Assembly: GCA_001566295.1 (NCBI GenBank)
Contig: KQ964259.1
Coordinates: 372,001 to 436,000 of the forward strand
From: Microdochium bolleyi
Lineage: Eukaryota; Ascomycota; Sordariomycetes; Xylariales; Microdochiaceae
DNA: 64,000 nt
Direction: 5' to 3'
Part shown: positions 22,339-34,491 of the stretch, piece by piece
Layout: each line of letters opens with the position of its first letter
How positions within the stretch are numbered: the stretch's first letter is position 1
Position numbers and translations under genes: made by a program
The notes under the pieces: model-generated
The model's input: the letters and a program-made list of their open reading frames with translations, nothing else
Told to the model about the DNA's origin: nothing
Database searches by the model: none

Positions 22339-23813
22339 CGTGTGTATCGGAGCCCGGTCGGCGCAGGGCTCAATGTATGGGGCGTCGAGGAAGGACGGGG
22401 TCGTCTACCAGCTTCGTCGTACGTCGCCGGACAACTAGATGTGTTGGAATAAGAGCACGTGTGAGAAAGTATGTGGGAAGATGGTTGAGGCCGGGTGATT
22501 GAGACGCAAGGAAAAAGTCGGCACCACCTTTCTGTGCGCCTGTGCTGGCACATACATAGAAAGAAACCGACGGAACTCGCTCTCTCAAGCCGGGATTTGT
22601 TTATAAGCCTCGATCTGTTGGCTAAGCAAGGCAAGCTAGCTGCAGCTGCAGCTGCAGCAAGGACTGGGTACAGCACAAAGCCAACAATGAGCCCATGGCC
22701 CACTCGGTGCTCAAGGTCCCTCCAGGCGTGAAATGGGCCCGCGTTTAGCCCATGTCCACGATGAATCGGAGCTGTTGGTTAGGTGTCGCCGTGTGAGGTT
22801 GCATGCATTCTTGGCACCATGGAAGACTCGAGTTATGTGGGTTCAGGGGCCACCTTGTCTCTCGGGGAACTTGGAATCAGAGCCGCGCGGGGATGTGTGA
22901 CAGCGATCCTGGCAACGCGGGTGTCCCGCGATTGGGCAACATAGAAAATAGTAACCAACAGAGCCAAGCACTCTCAAGCTGAGCTCATAGTCATTCAAAT
23001 GCCCAGCATTGTTGCTGGTGACATGGCCTACTGCTGCATGAGTCCGAATCATTTCGTGTTGGCTTGTGAAAGGAGCCGTGTCGGTGATGCCGTGTTACGC
23101 TCCTTTTGGACTCAGATCACAGGTTCTCCCGAAAGAAACTTATGGCCTGCCTTTCTCCCTGAGTCACTACTCCGCAGAGTCAACGGACGCGGGCCGGGAT
23201 ACTAGCGCAAGCCCCAGACGGGCCGTGGCCTCTCTCCCTCGTCCAGCAAGACCTCCGAATCTGATGGACAAGGGTGGCGTGTGAATCACTCCTCTTTATC
23301 CCCTGGTTGCCAAGGACACAGCTGTCAGGGTGGATACATGAACATGGGTGGCAAGTTTGCTTCATGCTATCCGAATGAATGGTATCAGACCACAGTGATT
23401 TCGTTTCGTGGACCCCCGGCGCGGCTGTTCAACTGTTGGCCCTACATGAAGCAAATTGAAGACATGCTTTCCATGATGCTTGACCGGTGTCCCGTGAAGG
23501 TTGCCATGGTGCCGTTCCGCGTCGCAACATGATCGGAGACATAGCCACACGCGAAACAAGAGACCTCTTGTCACACGTAGCATGGATCTCTTTCATCACA
23601 TCGAACTGTGTGCCGTGCCGCTACGGAAGAAATCTAAAATTGCCCACAGTTTGAATGGGCACAAGGTCTTGCTAACCAACGAGGTTTTCAACAACGCACT
23701 CAAGCTGGCTATTTCCTGCAGAATATATATTCTGCCTGAACGCGCCAGCAAATCGTACACAGCCTGTATTGGTGTGCAGCTGCCGACACCGTTCCTTGAT
23801 CTTAGCCTTGAGG
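22339..23813. other. Divergent intergenic region, permease / Pth11-like receptor
   Basis: Should contain both promoters. It holds a short run of CTGCAG units near 22635-22655. No supported gene. Confidence 0.5.
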
Positions 23814-25271
23814 ATGGAAGCTCTTACACCATTCTTCGAGGTTGCAGTGGGTAACGACAGCGGGATACTAGCAATTGTCGCAATTGCTGGTTCATTGATA
23901 TCACTCTCAACCATGCTGTTGAGATTTTGCGTCTTGAGAGGTCGCACGTCGCTCAAAGGCTACGATTTCGTCCTGCTGGCAGCATTCGTGGTTGTACTCG
24001 TGCAAACCGCTTTGTCCATGCATGCGACGAGTCTAGGGATTGGACAGCACAGGACTACAATCTCAGAAAAAAGACTAGATCTGATTCGTCAGGTAAGCCA
24101 TTCTTCTACACAAAGCATTGAGTGCCGCGGGCACAAGGACACTCACACGACTGTCACTCAGTTTCAATATGTCATCTCCCTTCTGAGCATCATCGTCCTG
24201 ACCGCCACCAAGCTTTGCGTCTGCTTGTTCATCCGAGCGATAAATTCCTTCGCTGGCATACGAATTGCCAACATCATGTTGATCGCGGTCGGTGCCGCCA
24301 ACTTTGGGTCCCTCTTCGTCGCAACAGCGTTCCAATGCCCTCTACCATCACCATGGCTCGCCGCATCGACTAGCCTCTGTCCTGCCGCTGGGCCGATCTA
24401 CTGGTACACGATATCAACAAGCATGGCCTTCGATGTATTTCTGTGTATCGTGGCCAGCCTTATGGTTGTCAGGGTACAAACAAACATGAGAACGAAGGCT
24501 ATCGTCGTGGGGCTCTTCGCGTCACGCATACTGTAAGCTCCAATTTCAACCTATTCTCTGTTCCGGATGACAGACCCATGAGAGCCTAAAATAACATTGT
24601 TGATTCCCAGATGCCCAGTAACCACACTTCCGGCCTTTCTTCAGCCACTACATGTGTACAACGGCGACGAGACTGACTTCACAAGACTCGGGCTCTATCC
24701 TCTGGTGTGGCTGACTGTCACGAGTCATATTTCCGTCGTCACGGCCTGCATACCGACCATGAAACCCCTATTCGATAGCCTACTCGGAAACACAATGAGC
24801 CTGAAGATCGACGGTCTTTATGAACTACGACAACGACCTAATGGTCGATCTGGCCTCGAGGTGACTGAGCACAGCAAAATTAGCGGGACGAGCAGATTCG
24901 ACAGAAGCCGGACAAATGCAGAATGCTCCATACACTCGGCAAACGGACCTGTCCAACAACGCCTACCATCAGACGAACAAATAGATGCTCAGATATCTGC
25001 GAGACCGAGAAACACCATGGCTAGCGCAAAGCTCAAGCTGAGGCCAAATTCACAGTCATTCTCGAACCACACAGACTGCTCTTCCGCTGGACACGGATCA
25101 GCTCGCGCGCGGCATCATCGCGGTAGGAGCATTGTTTTGCCAAATGAGGCAAGCCACGTGGAGAGGAGCGAGAGTGTTAAAGGGCTGACCGATGGGATCA
25201 TCATGATCCGGGACGATGTCGAAGTGCGTTTTGATGAACACGACAGTAGCTCCTTTATTTCTCACAGCTAA
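23814..25271 (+). CDS. Pth11-like rhodopsin-domain integral membrane protein (no CFEM)
   Basis: Exons 23814-24092, 24162-24532, 24611-25271 (436 aa). Seven hydrophobic helices are visible: residues about 14-36, 47-68, 95-120, 127-150, 172-198, 207-224 and 240-262, the last containing WLTVTSHISVVTACIPTMKP, a recurrent motif of the fungal rhodopsin-domain family. There is an extracellular Cys pair (CPLP, CPAAGPIYW) and a 160-residue polar C-tail. No CFEM domain and no cleavable signal, unlike the gene at 49954. The family is Pth11-related and thought to be receptor-like at the plasma membrane; ligand unknown. Codon use is less GC-biased than the neighbours. Confidence 0.82.
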
Positions 25272-25458
25272 TTGGAGGGGCATTGACTCAGACCAGCTCT
25301 GGGCGTAAACGATAATCGGGCATAGGTGCCAAATCACAGAAATACATTCAAGGTCTATTTCAACGCGACGTTTTTTTTACATATTTCCATTCGAGGGACT
25401 GATAAATCTGCTAGTCCCGTCTGTGACCACCCGGACACCCAGCGAGGCAACCCTCCGC

Positions 25459-26369
25459 TCAGCGTGGCGTGTAGTCCACAATCTCCGTCTGTCCGATCCT
25501 GGGCGGATTGCCGTTCGCATCCTCGCGCATCTGGTAGAACTTGCGCGTCGAGTCGATGTCGGACTGCTGGATCTCGGGCGGCTCCTTGCGGTAATTCATT
25601 ACCGACATGGCATCCGGCGCATCGATGCGGACGGCGCTGTCGCCCTCGGCCGACATGGTCGAGGGCACGTCGCCGATGGCGAACTCGTGGCGCAGACCCA
25701 GCACGTGGCCGAGTTCGTGGGTGAAGACCTTCCACACTGATTGGGGGTGAGATGTTTTGTTAGCTTCAGAGCCAACCCAGGTTGAGTAGCTCAAAGCAAT
25801 GAGGGGATGAGGGGATGAGGGGAGGACATACTGTTGGGCTTCCACTCCCTGTTGAACCCATAAGTGTACACAAACATGTAGTTGAGGTCGTTCTTGTTCG
25901 GGAAGAACGCGGACGCGAGCGTCCTCCCGTCCGCACCGCCGTGCGTCAGGACGAACGTCGCGTCCTTGGCCAAGGCAACCCACTCGAACGTGACGCCGAT
26001 GTCGGCATTGTTCCACGCCTCCGTGGCCATCAGTAGCTGCGCGGCGGCATAGTCGGCGTCATCCTGCGAGGCAAAGCCCTGGCGCCAGGCCGCCCACTTG
26101 ATGACGCTGCCGGGCACCCAGCGGGGCACCTCGCCGTCGAAGCCGACGACGATGTCGTGCATGCCGTTCTTGGCCTGCGCGGCACGCAGAGCTGGGGGGA
26201 TGGGCCGCTGCGTGACGCACACGGGCAGCTCGATGTTGCTGGGCAGGTCGGCGCCCGTATTGGAGTCAGGGCCCGCCTGGGGCTCTACGGTGTCAAGGTA
26301 GGATGATCCCACGGTCTGCTCGACGGCGTCGAGGAGGATCTCCTTGGTTGAGGGTCCGTCGAAATCCAT
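25459..26369 (-). CDS. Metzincin zinc protease (astacin/matrixin-like)
   Basis: Exons 26369-25832 and 25736-25459 (271 aa). The zinc-binding motif HELGHVLGLRHE is at residues 186-197 (HExxHxxGxxH plus Glu, the astacin-type extension), and a Met-turn SVMNY at 224-228 completes the metzincin signature. The domain before it (from KWAAWRQGF, residue about 90) reads as the upper subdomain of such proteases with the NPNKND-like edge strand region. The N-terminus, MDFDGPSTKEILLD, shows no signal peptide although most astacins and matrixins are secreted. The intron splits just before the motif. Substrate unknown. Confidence 0.87.
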
Positions 26370-27879
26370 CTTGCCTCTGGGGTTGGTGCCGCACCACTCG
26401 AATGAATCCAGCTTGACGGAAGATAGGGTAGCAAGTAAAAGATAAATAGTTGGAGGTGCGAGGTTGTGATGATGGGAGTGAAATTAAGGGATGATGCTCG
26501 AAGGGATGTCTGCTTCTGCCTGTCCTCTTTATATATGATCGACTTAGACAGTACGCACCGCCCACTTAGCATGGCATTCCCGTTTGCCCCAGGCCACGGC
26601 ACTCAATAGGAGGACTGTATACACCAGGGTTTATCTCTTGTCAGCTGAGCAGAATCTAGACCAATTTCTGGATGGAGGGCAGTCAATCAGAGCATGACTG
26701 AACACCAATGGGAAGATCCACGGCTGATATGCGGGCTGCTATCGTGGCTGACTGAGGTCAGAGATGGGGACAAAGTCCTTGCGCTAGCCAGGCGGCACGG
26801 GGCGCGCGCACGTCTAGGGACGGATCGTTCAGCCCCCCCATTGTCAAACCTTGCCCGCAGCGGCAGCTAGAAAGTGTCGTGTCCCTAGATCATGATACTC
26901 GCAGCACTAGGGGATCGTTCAGTGGCGAACTCCCTCAGCACATGGATGAAGGGGCAGCACTGGCAGGGCGTCGAGTGGCTGCCTGGTCAGCCACTGGGAA
27001 GTGACGGTCTTCAATAGTCCGAGGTGGTGAGCAGGCGGCTGAAACTCCATGCGTAGATCGATACCCGCAGCTGAACTCCCTCTCGTCCTTGTCATGCACC
27101 CAGACGCTTCCAGACCAAGAAGTGCTCAGCCAGCCCTGCCTCGGTGGTCCGTGGAGCTAAGCGTATGCACTTGTACCAGCTAGCGGAGGGAAACCCCGCA
27201 CAATGAGCCGCGTCTTGGGGCTGGCTGGAACATGCGGTTGCATGAGGGATGAAGGCCCCCGATTGGTGGCAGCAAAAGGAAGTCCCCAGTGTGGCTGGCC
27301 GCTGGAGATTCGAGCCTCGGCAAGGCAGTTCTATCATGAGATACACAGAGTATCAGAGGCCAGTCTTGCATACTGTGTAGATACAGAACCGGGAAGTGAG
27401 GCAAGACCAGACTAACAAGCGGATATGCAGATGGTCGGTGCACGGACAACATGACTTTCGTCACATTGAATGAGAAAGGAGCTGATGCGGTAAGAAAGCC
27501 ACCGATATGAGATAGACAACGGAACTCTGGACCCATTCTTCTGCTTGGATTCTTTGCCTTTCTTTTCTTTGTCCTTTTGCGCACTTGCAAATAATGTTGT
27601 GGGGCACACCAAGAGCACGGAAACATATGCCGAGCTAGAAACCTTTCAGTCCTCATAGTTATGTTGAAAGGCACGTAACCACGATCTCATGAAACGAGCA
27701 AAGACATAGTAAGAGCCTCATCAAGCAGAATCGAATTCATGATGCAGACGGGATATGTATATGAACAGGCAGCCCCTGCCACAACTTCGTTAGGTTCAGT
27801 GTCATACTACCGCAACAGAATATGCCCAGCACAAGACTACTTGACGTGATACTATCTCTTTGCATGGGAGAGCCAATTC
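26370..27879. other. Intergenic, about 1.5 kb
   Basis: Holds the upstream region of the metzincin gene and the 3' flank of the CoA-binding gene. Reading frames here are short and motif-free on both strands. Nothing else seen. Confidence 0.5.
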
Positions 27880-28606
27880 TCACAGCTTCCCAGCAGCCTT
27901 CAGCCCAGCGTCGCCATCCACAAGCACGCACCATCCCTCATGCCCCCTGCCGCCGGGGACATCGCCCGCGATGACCTCGCCGCCAAACACCTCCCCTTCC
28001 TCGCCCTTGCCCTTGCCCCTGGCGAAAGCGAGCACGGCGTCGTCCCAGGTGCCCGGCTGCAGCCACACGGCGGGGACCCCGAGCCGCTGGGCCTCCTTGA
28101 GGACCTCGATGGTGACGCGGGGCGGCGTGATGATGGAGACGGAGGTGTTCCGGGGGTCCGGGAGGGCGGAGAGCGAGGGCACGGTGGCGTGGGCCGTGCC
28201 GGCCACATTGATCGCAGGCGAGGTCGGGTTGATTGGGGTCACGGGGAGGTCGCGTGCGGTGTACCACGCGAGGACTGTGGGATGTTAGCGATGAGGCCGG
28301 AGTGGATGCCAATTGATGAAGTCGTGTGACATCAGCAGTAAAACAAAGGGAAAACAGCAAGAAAGAAAAGAAAAACAGCTTCGGCGCGACCTTGGACAGC
28401 TCCGAGCCAGGTCCGCGCGGTCCGAGATGGCATGGAGCTGTGGTGGGCGGACACACGAGGCTAGCGCGGACGACGATGTGGAAAGTCAGCAATGCTCACT
28501 CACCCCTGTGCCCGAACTTTGCGGGGTTGGAGCTGGCGCCGACGACGGCGAAATGGGGCGAGGAGAAGAAGGAGCGGACGGTGGCCTCGGTCGTCATCTT
28601 GAGCAT
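27880..28606 (-). CDS. CoA-binding (succinyl-CoA ligase-like Rossmann) protein
   Basis: Exons 28606-28504 and 28274-27880 (165 aa), separated by a 229-bp intron. Residues 4-34 contain the Rossmann entry FFSSPHFAVVGASSNPAKFGHR, the CoA-binding glycine loop (VVGASxxPxKxG) of the YccU/CoA_binding_2 family. Later family points are TPINPT, the VSIITPP strand and AVWLQPGTWDD. The start is one of two nearby ATGs (28606 or 28597), both just before the domain. Small stand-alone CoA-binding proteins of this type are conserved from bacteria to fungi with no fixed role. The gene is divergent from the methyltransferase. Confidence 0.88.
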
Positions 28607-29076
28607 CTGGCCGGTGGCTGGGCGAGTGTCTGGAGTCCGGACTGGTATCGTAGGCAGAGCTTGTGGATGCTGCGACGAGTATGAATGCTGGACGGAATCG
28701 TGGTCCTTTTTGTCCTTGGGGTGACGACGCTGAGTTGACGTGGTCAATTGGCCGTGACGTGCTCAGTTGCAGTGATGGCTCCAGACTCGCACTGCCGCGA
28801 ATGCGACAGCCGGAAGAACGAAGGCCGGGCCAATCATGACAGGGCCGTTTCCCCAGACATGGCCGGCTTGTGACCGGCTGCGGCCCCACCGATACCGCCG
28901 ACTCGCTTCCTCGGTCTCCGTCCTCCACGCCCAGCCAGCCATTCAACCACCGCTCCCCGTACGAGAGCTCCGCGGCACGGCTCACACGCAGCGTCGAGGA
29001 TTCATCTATAAGAGGAGCACAGATCCGGACCATAAAGGCATCGAGCAGGAGCCAAGAGCCATCAGCACAACACATC
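28607..29076. other. Shared divergent promoter, CoA-binding / methyltransferase genes
   Basis: Only 470 bp separates the two start codons, so regulatory elements are probably shared. A TATA-like TCTATAAGAG occurs near 29000-29010, on the methyltransferase side. Confidence 0.5.
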
Positions 29077-30062
29077 ATGACAACATTCGCGTAAGTAGCC
29101 CTGACGTCAGTGGTCTCCCTGGAGCACGACTGCTAACACACTCACGACACAGACGGACGGCCTTCTCGGCCAGCAACTATGCCGCCTTCCGGCCCAGCTA
29201 CCCGGCTTCCCTGTACAACACTGTCCTCAACTTCCACCGCGGGAGCCCCGCGCCGCGGTGGAACAGCTTGCTGGACCTGGGCTGCGGCCACGGCCTCATC
29301 TCGCGCGCCATGAGCCCGCACTTCGGCAGCATCCTCGCCACGGACCCGTCGCCGGGCATGGTGTCCCAGGCGCAGAGCACCACAAAGGAGAGTAACATCA
29401 GTTTCCGCCAGGGCTCGGCCGAGGACCTCAGCATCATCGAGAAAGACGGCAGCGTGGACATGGTCGTCGCGGGACAGGCCGCGCACTGGTTCGACTACGC
29501 CCGCGTGTGGCCGAACCTGGCGCGCGTCGTCGGGCAGGGGGGCACGCTCGCGCTCTGGGGGTACAAGGACAACATACTGCTCGGCAGGGAGCAGGCCACG
29601 CAGATCATGGAGCGGTACGTCTACGGCTTCGGCGAGGTCGCAAATGTGCGCGGCCGGAGCATCGAGGGCATGGGTCGGTTCTGGGAGCAGCCCGGGCGCA
29701 ACAAGCTGCGGGACCTGCTGCGGAGTGTCAAGCCGCCGACGGAGGAGTGGGAGGACATCACGAGGCTGGAGCACGAGCCCGGCGCGCAGGGAGACCCAGA
29801 GGAGGCGGTGTGGCAGAAGAAGACGATGAAGCTGGGCGAGGTGGAGGGGTACACGAGGACGTTCAGCTGCTTCACGGCGTGGAAGGAGGGTAATCCGGAC
29901 AGCGTCGCGCGCAAGGACGGCGGGGAAGGGGACATTATCGACGTCATGTGGGATGAGATGGTGGCTGCGGTGCCCGAGTGGAAGGCGATGGGCGAGCGGT
30001 GGCGGGAGGCCGAGGTTGAGAGCGACTGGGGGACGTACATTATCCTGGCGAGGAGGCGGTAG
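29077..30062 (+). CDS. SAM-dependent methyltransferase, trans-aconitate 3-methyltransferase-like
   Basis: Exon 1 is only 14 bp (29077-29090, coding MTTF and two bases); exon 2 is 29153-30062 (307 aa). Motif I, LLDLGCGHG, is at residues 44-52, with the acidic partner in ILATDPSPGM. Family landmarks shared with yeast Tmt1 are FSASNYAAFRPSYP at the N-terminus, the AAHWFDYARVWPNLARV segment, LALWGYKDN and GRFWEQPGRNKLRDLL. These make a Tmt1/class-I methyltransferase assignment firm at family level; trans-aconitate as substrate is inferred from similarity. No targeting signal, cytosolic. Confidence 0.88.
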
Positions 30063-30638
30063 GAGGCTGTGGTGGAGTTGATGCTTTCGTGTTCATCAGT
30101 GAGAATGTCTGTCACTTGTAATCGTAATGTACCTTACATCTTGGGGTAACGCAATTGCGAACTCTGCATCGATCGACTGCAGGTTCGTTGCTGCCAGTTC
30201 TGGCAGGCTGCGAATTATGTAAGCGTGTTTACCTGGAGGATGCATCTTGCAGGGTGATTGGGGGCAGTCGCGGTTGCCGTGTCAATGGTGTGGTGCCCCA
30301 CCACAAGCCCGCAGCAACAGCCACCCACACCGGCCGCAAGTACCTCCTGCGCAGCTACAGGCGGAAAGGTACCATCAAAGGGGCCCAGCAGCATTGTTGT
30401 TCTCCATGCAGGGCGCATGCGCTTGCACGGGCCCGGCGCGGGACCCTTCCACTTTGTACTTGTATCGTGCCCCTGCGAACTGCGGCCCTTGCTCTTCCTT
30501 GACCGCAAGACCATTCTACGCCATCTACAACTTCAGAAAACACTCCAGGCACCTCCATCACAAGACTCGTCGTCGCCGTTCACAGCTCTATTCTGCACCC
30601 GCTACCTTGCCCCAGTCAGCCACAACACTACCTGCACA
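30063..30638. other. Intergenic, promoter of light-chain gene
   Basis: 3' flank of the methyltransferase and upstream/5' UTR of the light-chain gene, which begins at the ATG at 30639. No other feature. Confidence 0.5.
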
Positions 30639-31661
30639 ATGGTGAGTACACCCTGCTGAGACATGCTGTCCCCTTTGCCCCTTTCACCCCGCCAGCGGTT
30701 GCCCGCGCACCCGCGCCCGCCAGGTAAACACAGCAAAGTTCGACCAACCGGCACGGCCAGCCACCACGGCGGCTCTGTTGGAGCCCGTCTCAATTCAGTG
30801 CCTGCAAGCAGCCGCATCTGCCAGGCGACCCTGTGATCAGCTTGTTTCGCACACTATTCAAAGGCAACAATCGCCCACCACCTCCAGCTCAAGTTTCCTG
30901 CCCTGCTGCGCTCAAGGATTTCTGCCTCAGCAGCCCGACCGCCGCGACGACTGCGCGCCCACCTGTCGAACTCCTCAGCTCTACGCATCGCAATCGCCCG
31001 CATCTGCCACATCCCCGCTCTGTCGCTCACACAACCGAACCACGCACGCACAACAGCACCTCCACCAGTACTGACAATGGAACCCCAGGCTTCTACCAAC
31101 TACAAGGAGGCTTTCTCTTTGTTCGACAAGCGCGGCAACGGCCGTGTCACCCTCGACAGCCTCGGTGACCTGCTCCGCGCCTGCGGCCAGAACCCTACCC
31201 TGACCGAGATCCAGGATCTCGAGAAGAGCGTCGGTGGTGACTGTGAGTAGAACCCTCCGAACAGGACCCCAGAATCAGTGTGCACGCACGGCACCGCGCC
31301 AGTAGAGCAGTTGGCTGACAAGTTCTGCATCGTGACAACAGTCGACTTCGAGACCTTCCAACGCATCCTGAACCGCCCCGGCGGCTTCCGCGACCCGGGC
31401 GAGCCCGAGGAGTACTGCAGAGGCTTCCAGGTGTTCGACAAGGACATGACGGGCTTCATCGGCGTCGGTCAGCTCAAGTACATCCTCACAAACCTTGGCG
31501 AGAAGATGACCGACGACGAGGTCGACGAGCTCCTCAAGGCTGTCGACACGAGCTCAGGGCAGGTCAACTACACAGGTATGTCTTGACTCTCGCAAGGACT
31601 GCCGGAGAATACTGCTGACAATTCGTTTTCAGATCTCGTCCGGACGATCCTGGCCAACTAG
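30639..31661 (+). CDS. cdc4: EF-hand protein, Cdc4-type myosin essential light chain
   Basis: Preferred model: exon 1 is just ATG (30639-30641) followed by GTGAGT; exons 31089-31242, 31342-31575, 31633-31661 follow (139 aa). The 447-bp first intron ends in TACTGAC...CCCCAG, an ideal branch/acceptor pair, and yields MASTNYKEAFSLFDKRGNG. An alternative start at the ATG at 31076 (MEPQAST) lies inside that acceptor. Two EF-hand-like units are visible: KEAFSLFDKRGNGRV and GFQVFDKDMTGFIGVGQLKYIL, followed by LGEKMTDDEVDELLK. Length and sequence fit the essential light chain of type II myosin needed for the contractile ring at septation. Other calmodulin-like proteins are less likely, given the degenerate loops. 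Confidence 0.85.
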
Positions 31662-32440
31662 GCCTGGAGGCAACGCGCAACAATATCTGTTCAAATTGAT
31701 GTATACTGTTTTTGGGGTGCAACAGGATTCTAGGGATATTGCATTGGCACAGGAGATGCAGGCGTTCATATTGTTTGCTTGATGAAGAAATACGATTATT
31801 GGTTTCCTGTAGCAGTCCTCGTTCGTTCTGATCGGAATATTAGACTGTCAAACACGAGATCCGACCCAGCATGCAGTACAACAAACCGAGTCTCTGATGA
31901 TGATTGTGCGATGAAATGTCCACGTCCCGCAGGCAGTTGTACGTTTCGCGCACTCGAGTCAAGCTGCTTGGACGTGCTGGCACTGTGGCCAGCACAAGCC
32001 AGTCTGCGAGACGTAGGTTTTCAGTAATACGATTAGCCACGGACTCACATGTCTAACCCCACGGGACCGTCCACCCCACAGGATTAACACGCACGACCTG
32101 ACAGGCCGCAAGCAATAATGAGACTGTGCAGCACTTTGCCAACCCTGCAGCAGTCGTTGTCCTTTTGCTTCGTTGTCGCTTCGTCTTGCACCGTACGGCG
32201 GGGGGCGGTCGCCGAGCCAAGCCCCGCTCCGCCCACGGCCGGGAGCTCCGAGTGCTGCCGCTCCCCAGCACCGAGCCCAGGGAGTCCGCATTCTCATCCC
32301 TCGGCGTATCCTTCCATGGCTAGTCATCGCAGCACTTCATTCCCGTTGATGAAACCTGATTCACTCACCCCACATATTAGTGGCAGCCCATCCGAACTCC
32401 GCTCAGAAAGTTATCCAGCAGGAGCGAGCAACCTCTAATC
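31662..32440. other. Intergenic
   Basis: 3' flank of the light-chain gene and promoter of the dehydrogenase-like gene. No supported frame or repeat. Confidence 0.5.
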
Positions 32441-34108
32441 ATGACTACAACCACGACCCCGACGAAGTCGTCGCCGCCCGTGCGGCTCGGCTGGATCGGC
32501 CTGGGCAACATGGGCATCGGCATGGCGCGCAACATCCAGCGGCACATCGCCGCCTCCGCGTCCGCAGCCTCGGCCGCCTCCGTCTCCGCGCTCGCGGACG
32601 ACGTCACAAAGTCGTCCCTCGCGCAGGGCAGGGAGGCAGAGGCCGATGCGTCCGCAGCGACTGCGGCGTGGGATACACCCGCCGACGAGGAAGACGACGG
32701 GGACGGAAGGGGGCCGCAACATTCAGCAGTGGGGACAGGGGAGGAGGTGTGGCCGCCGCTGAGGGTGTACAATCGTACGGCGTCGCGGTGTGAGGGGGTC
32801 GAGGAGCTCGGGGGTGTGCGGTGCGGGAGTGTGGCGGAGGTGTTGGAGGGGAGCGATGTTGTGTTCTTATCTGTGAGTTCTTGCATATTCTCCTTCTTTT
32901 CGTCTAATAGTGTGGTCGTCGAAGAGTTTCGTCGGGCCCATGGTACGGTTCCAGGGAGGGGAGGGCGTGTTTGGCGGACGATAGGGATATGGATCAGCCA
33001 TGGCTGCTGCTGCATCGGAAACCCAGCGCTGGGTCAGGATGTTCATGCGGATTCCTTGCATTCATGGGAGAATGAACTTTCCTGCCATCGCCCTTGGACT
33101 GTCTTGGTCCCCAGGTTGCGGACCGAGGAAGCACCGCTTTAACAGGAATACCTTGCTGATCGTCCTGTCGGTACAGCTCAGTGACGATGCCGCCGTCCTC
33201 GCCATGATCGAGACCCTTGTCGCCACTCCAGACACTTCCTCGGCAACACCCTCACATTCGCATTCGCATTCACATTCACAGTCGCAGTCACCGGTCAAAG
33301 GCAAGATCATAATCGACACGACGACAGTGCACCCTGACACCACAAAGCGCGTGACGCAGACCCTGACAGATCACGGCGCCCGCTTCGCGGCGATGCCGGT
33401 CTTCGGGCCGGCCCCCGTGGCCGCGGCGGGCCAGCTGATCGCCGCGTTCGCCGGGCCGGCGGACGTGCTGGAGGTCATCTCACCTGTACTGAAGGGGGTG
33501 ATTGCACGCGAGGTCATGGTTGTCGGTGACGAGCCGGAGAAGGCGGTGCTGCTGAAGACTACGAGGTACGTACCTCCTTCCCACAAACATTTTCTCTTGG
33601 CACCAAGTGCAACTAAGATCCCCAATCTGACCTCCCGGGTTCCAACAGCAACCTCCTCACGGCAACAATGACCCAGGCCATCGCCGAGGCGCACGTCTTC
33701 GCCGCCAAGACGGGCCTGCCCGCGTCGACGCTGGAGCGGCTGCTCGAGCTGAACCTGGGCCCATATGCGCACCTCACGTCCCAGCGGATGACGAGCGGGG
33801 TGTACTGCCCGGCGCCCGGGACGCCGCCGTGGAGCGACCTGGCGCTGGCGCTCAAGGACGTCGGGCACGGCGTGGACACGGCGGCGAAGCGCGGGATGAG
33901 GCTTCGGGCCGGGGAGGCGACGTTGGAGAGTCTGCGGATGGCGCGGGCGTGGGCGGAGAGGAACGGCGGAGACGGGGAGGTCAGGAGCCTGGACTCGAGT
34001 AGTCTGTTCGGGGCGATCCGGGAGGAGAACGGGCTTGACTTTGAGAATGACGTTGTCAAGGAGAGGGATGGGAAGAAGGAGAAGGAGGAGAATGGAGGAG
34101 AGTGCTGA
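32441..34108 (+). CDS. 3-hydroxyisobutyrate/6-phosphogluconate-type dehydrogenase
   Basis: Exons 32441-32872, 33177-33565, 33649-34108 (426 aa). NAD(P)-binding motif GWIGLGNMGIGMARNI is at residues 17-32. The strand GSDVVFLS ends exon 1 and LSDDAAVLAMIETL opens exon 2. The substrate-loop motif (IIIDTTTVHPDT) and the ARFAAMPVFGPAPVAAAGQL segment follow, and exon 3 carries the helical domain with the conserved Lys region (ALALKDVGHGVDTAAK). About 75 residues of low-complexity Ala/Ser/Asp sequence are inserted between the first two strands of the Rossmann fold, and a HSHSHSHSQSQS run sits before the third. Oxidation of a beta-hydroxyacid is expected; substrate not determined. Confidence 0.85.
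33253..33291. repeat. Hexameric CATTCG/CATTCA microsatellite within coding sequence
   Basis: Degenerate 6-bp units encode alternating His-Ser, then Gln-Ser, in the dehydrogenase-like protein. Confidence 0.85.
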
Positions 34109-34491
34109 ATCTGACGTGTGTGCGTGTTCGGGACGGTGTAGAGGAGGTCATTCTTGACTCAAGATGCGGAACATTCGAAGTCGATCATAGTCTTGCACGA
34201 ATAGAGATAAGCATCGGAGAATGCACTGGGAAAGGCAGGAAGATCAGCCCTCCGGCTGTTTTTGGCTGGGGCGACGTTGGCAGTGGGCCTGCGCCAGGGG
34301 CAAGCCTAAAATCCGGGGGTGGGCAGTGCAGATGGCAGATGCCCACAGAGAGAGACCCCTGCCCGCAGTCATCGATGCCATCATCGACCCGGCGCAGACT
34401 GTCGCCATAAAGACCGCGCCCACCACGTCTTTTGGTTCGTGATCCTGCGTGTTCTCTTCGGGAACAGATACACCCAGCCCCGAACACCACT
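34109..34491. other. Intergenic, promoter of MBL-fold gene
   Basis: Nothing distinctive beyond the expected promoter and 3' flank. Confidence 0.5.
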
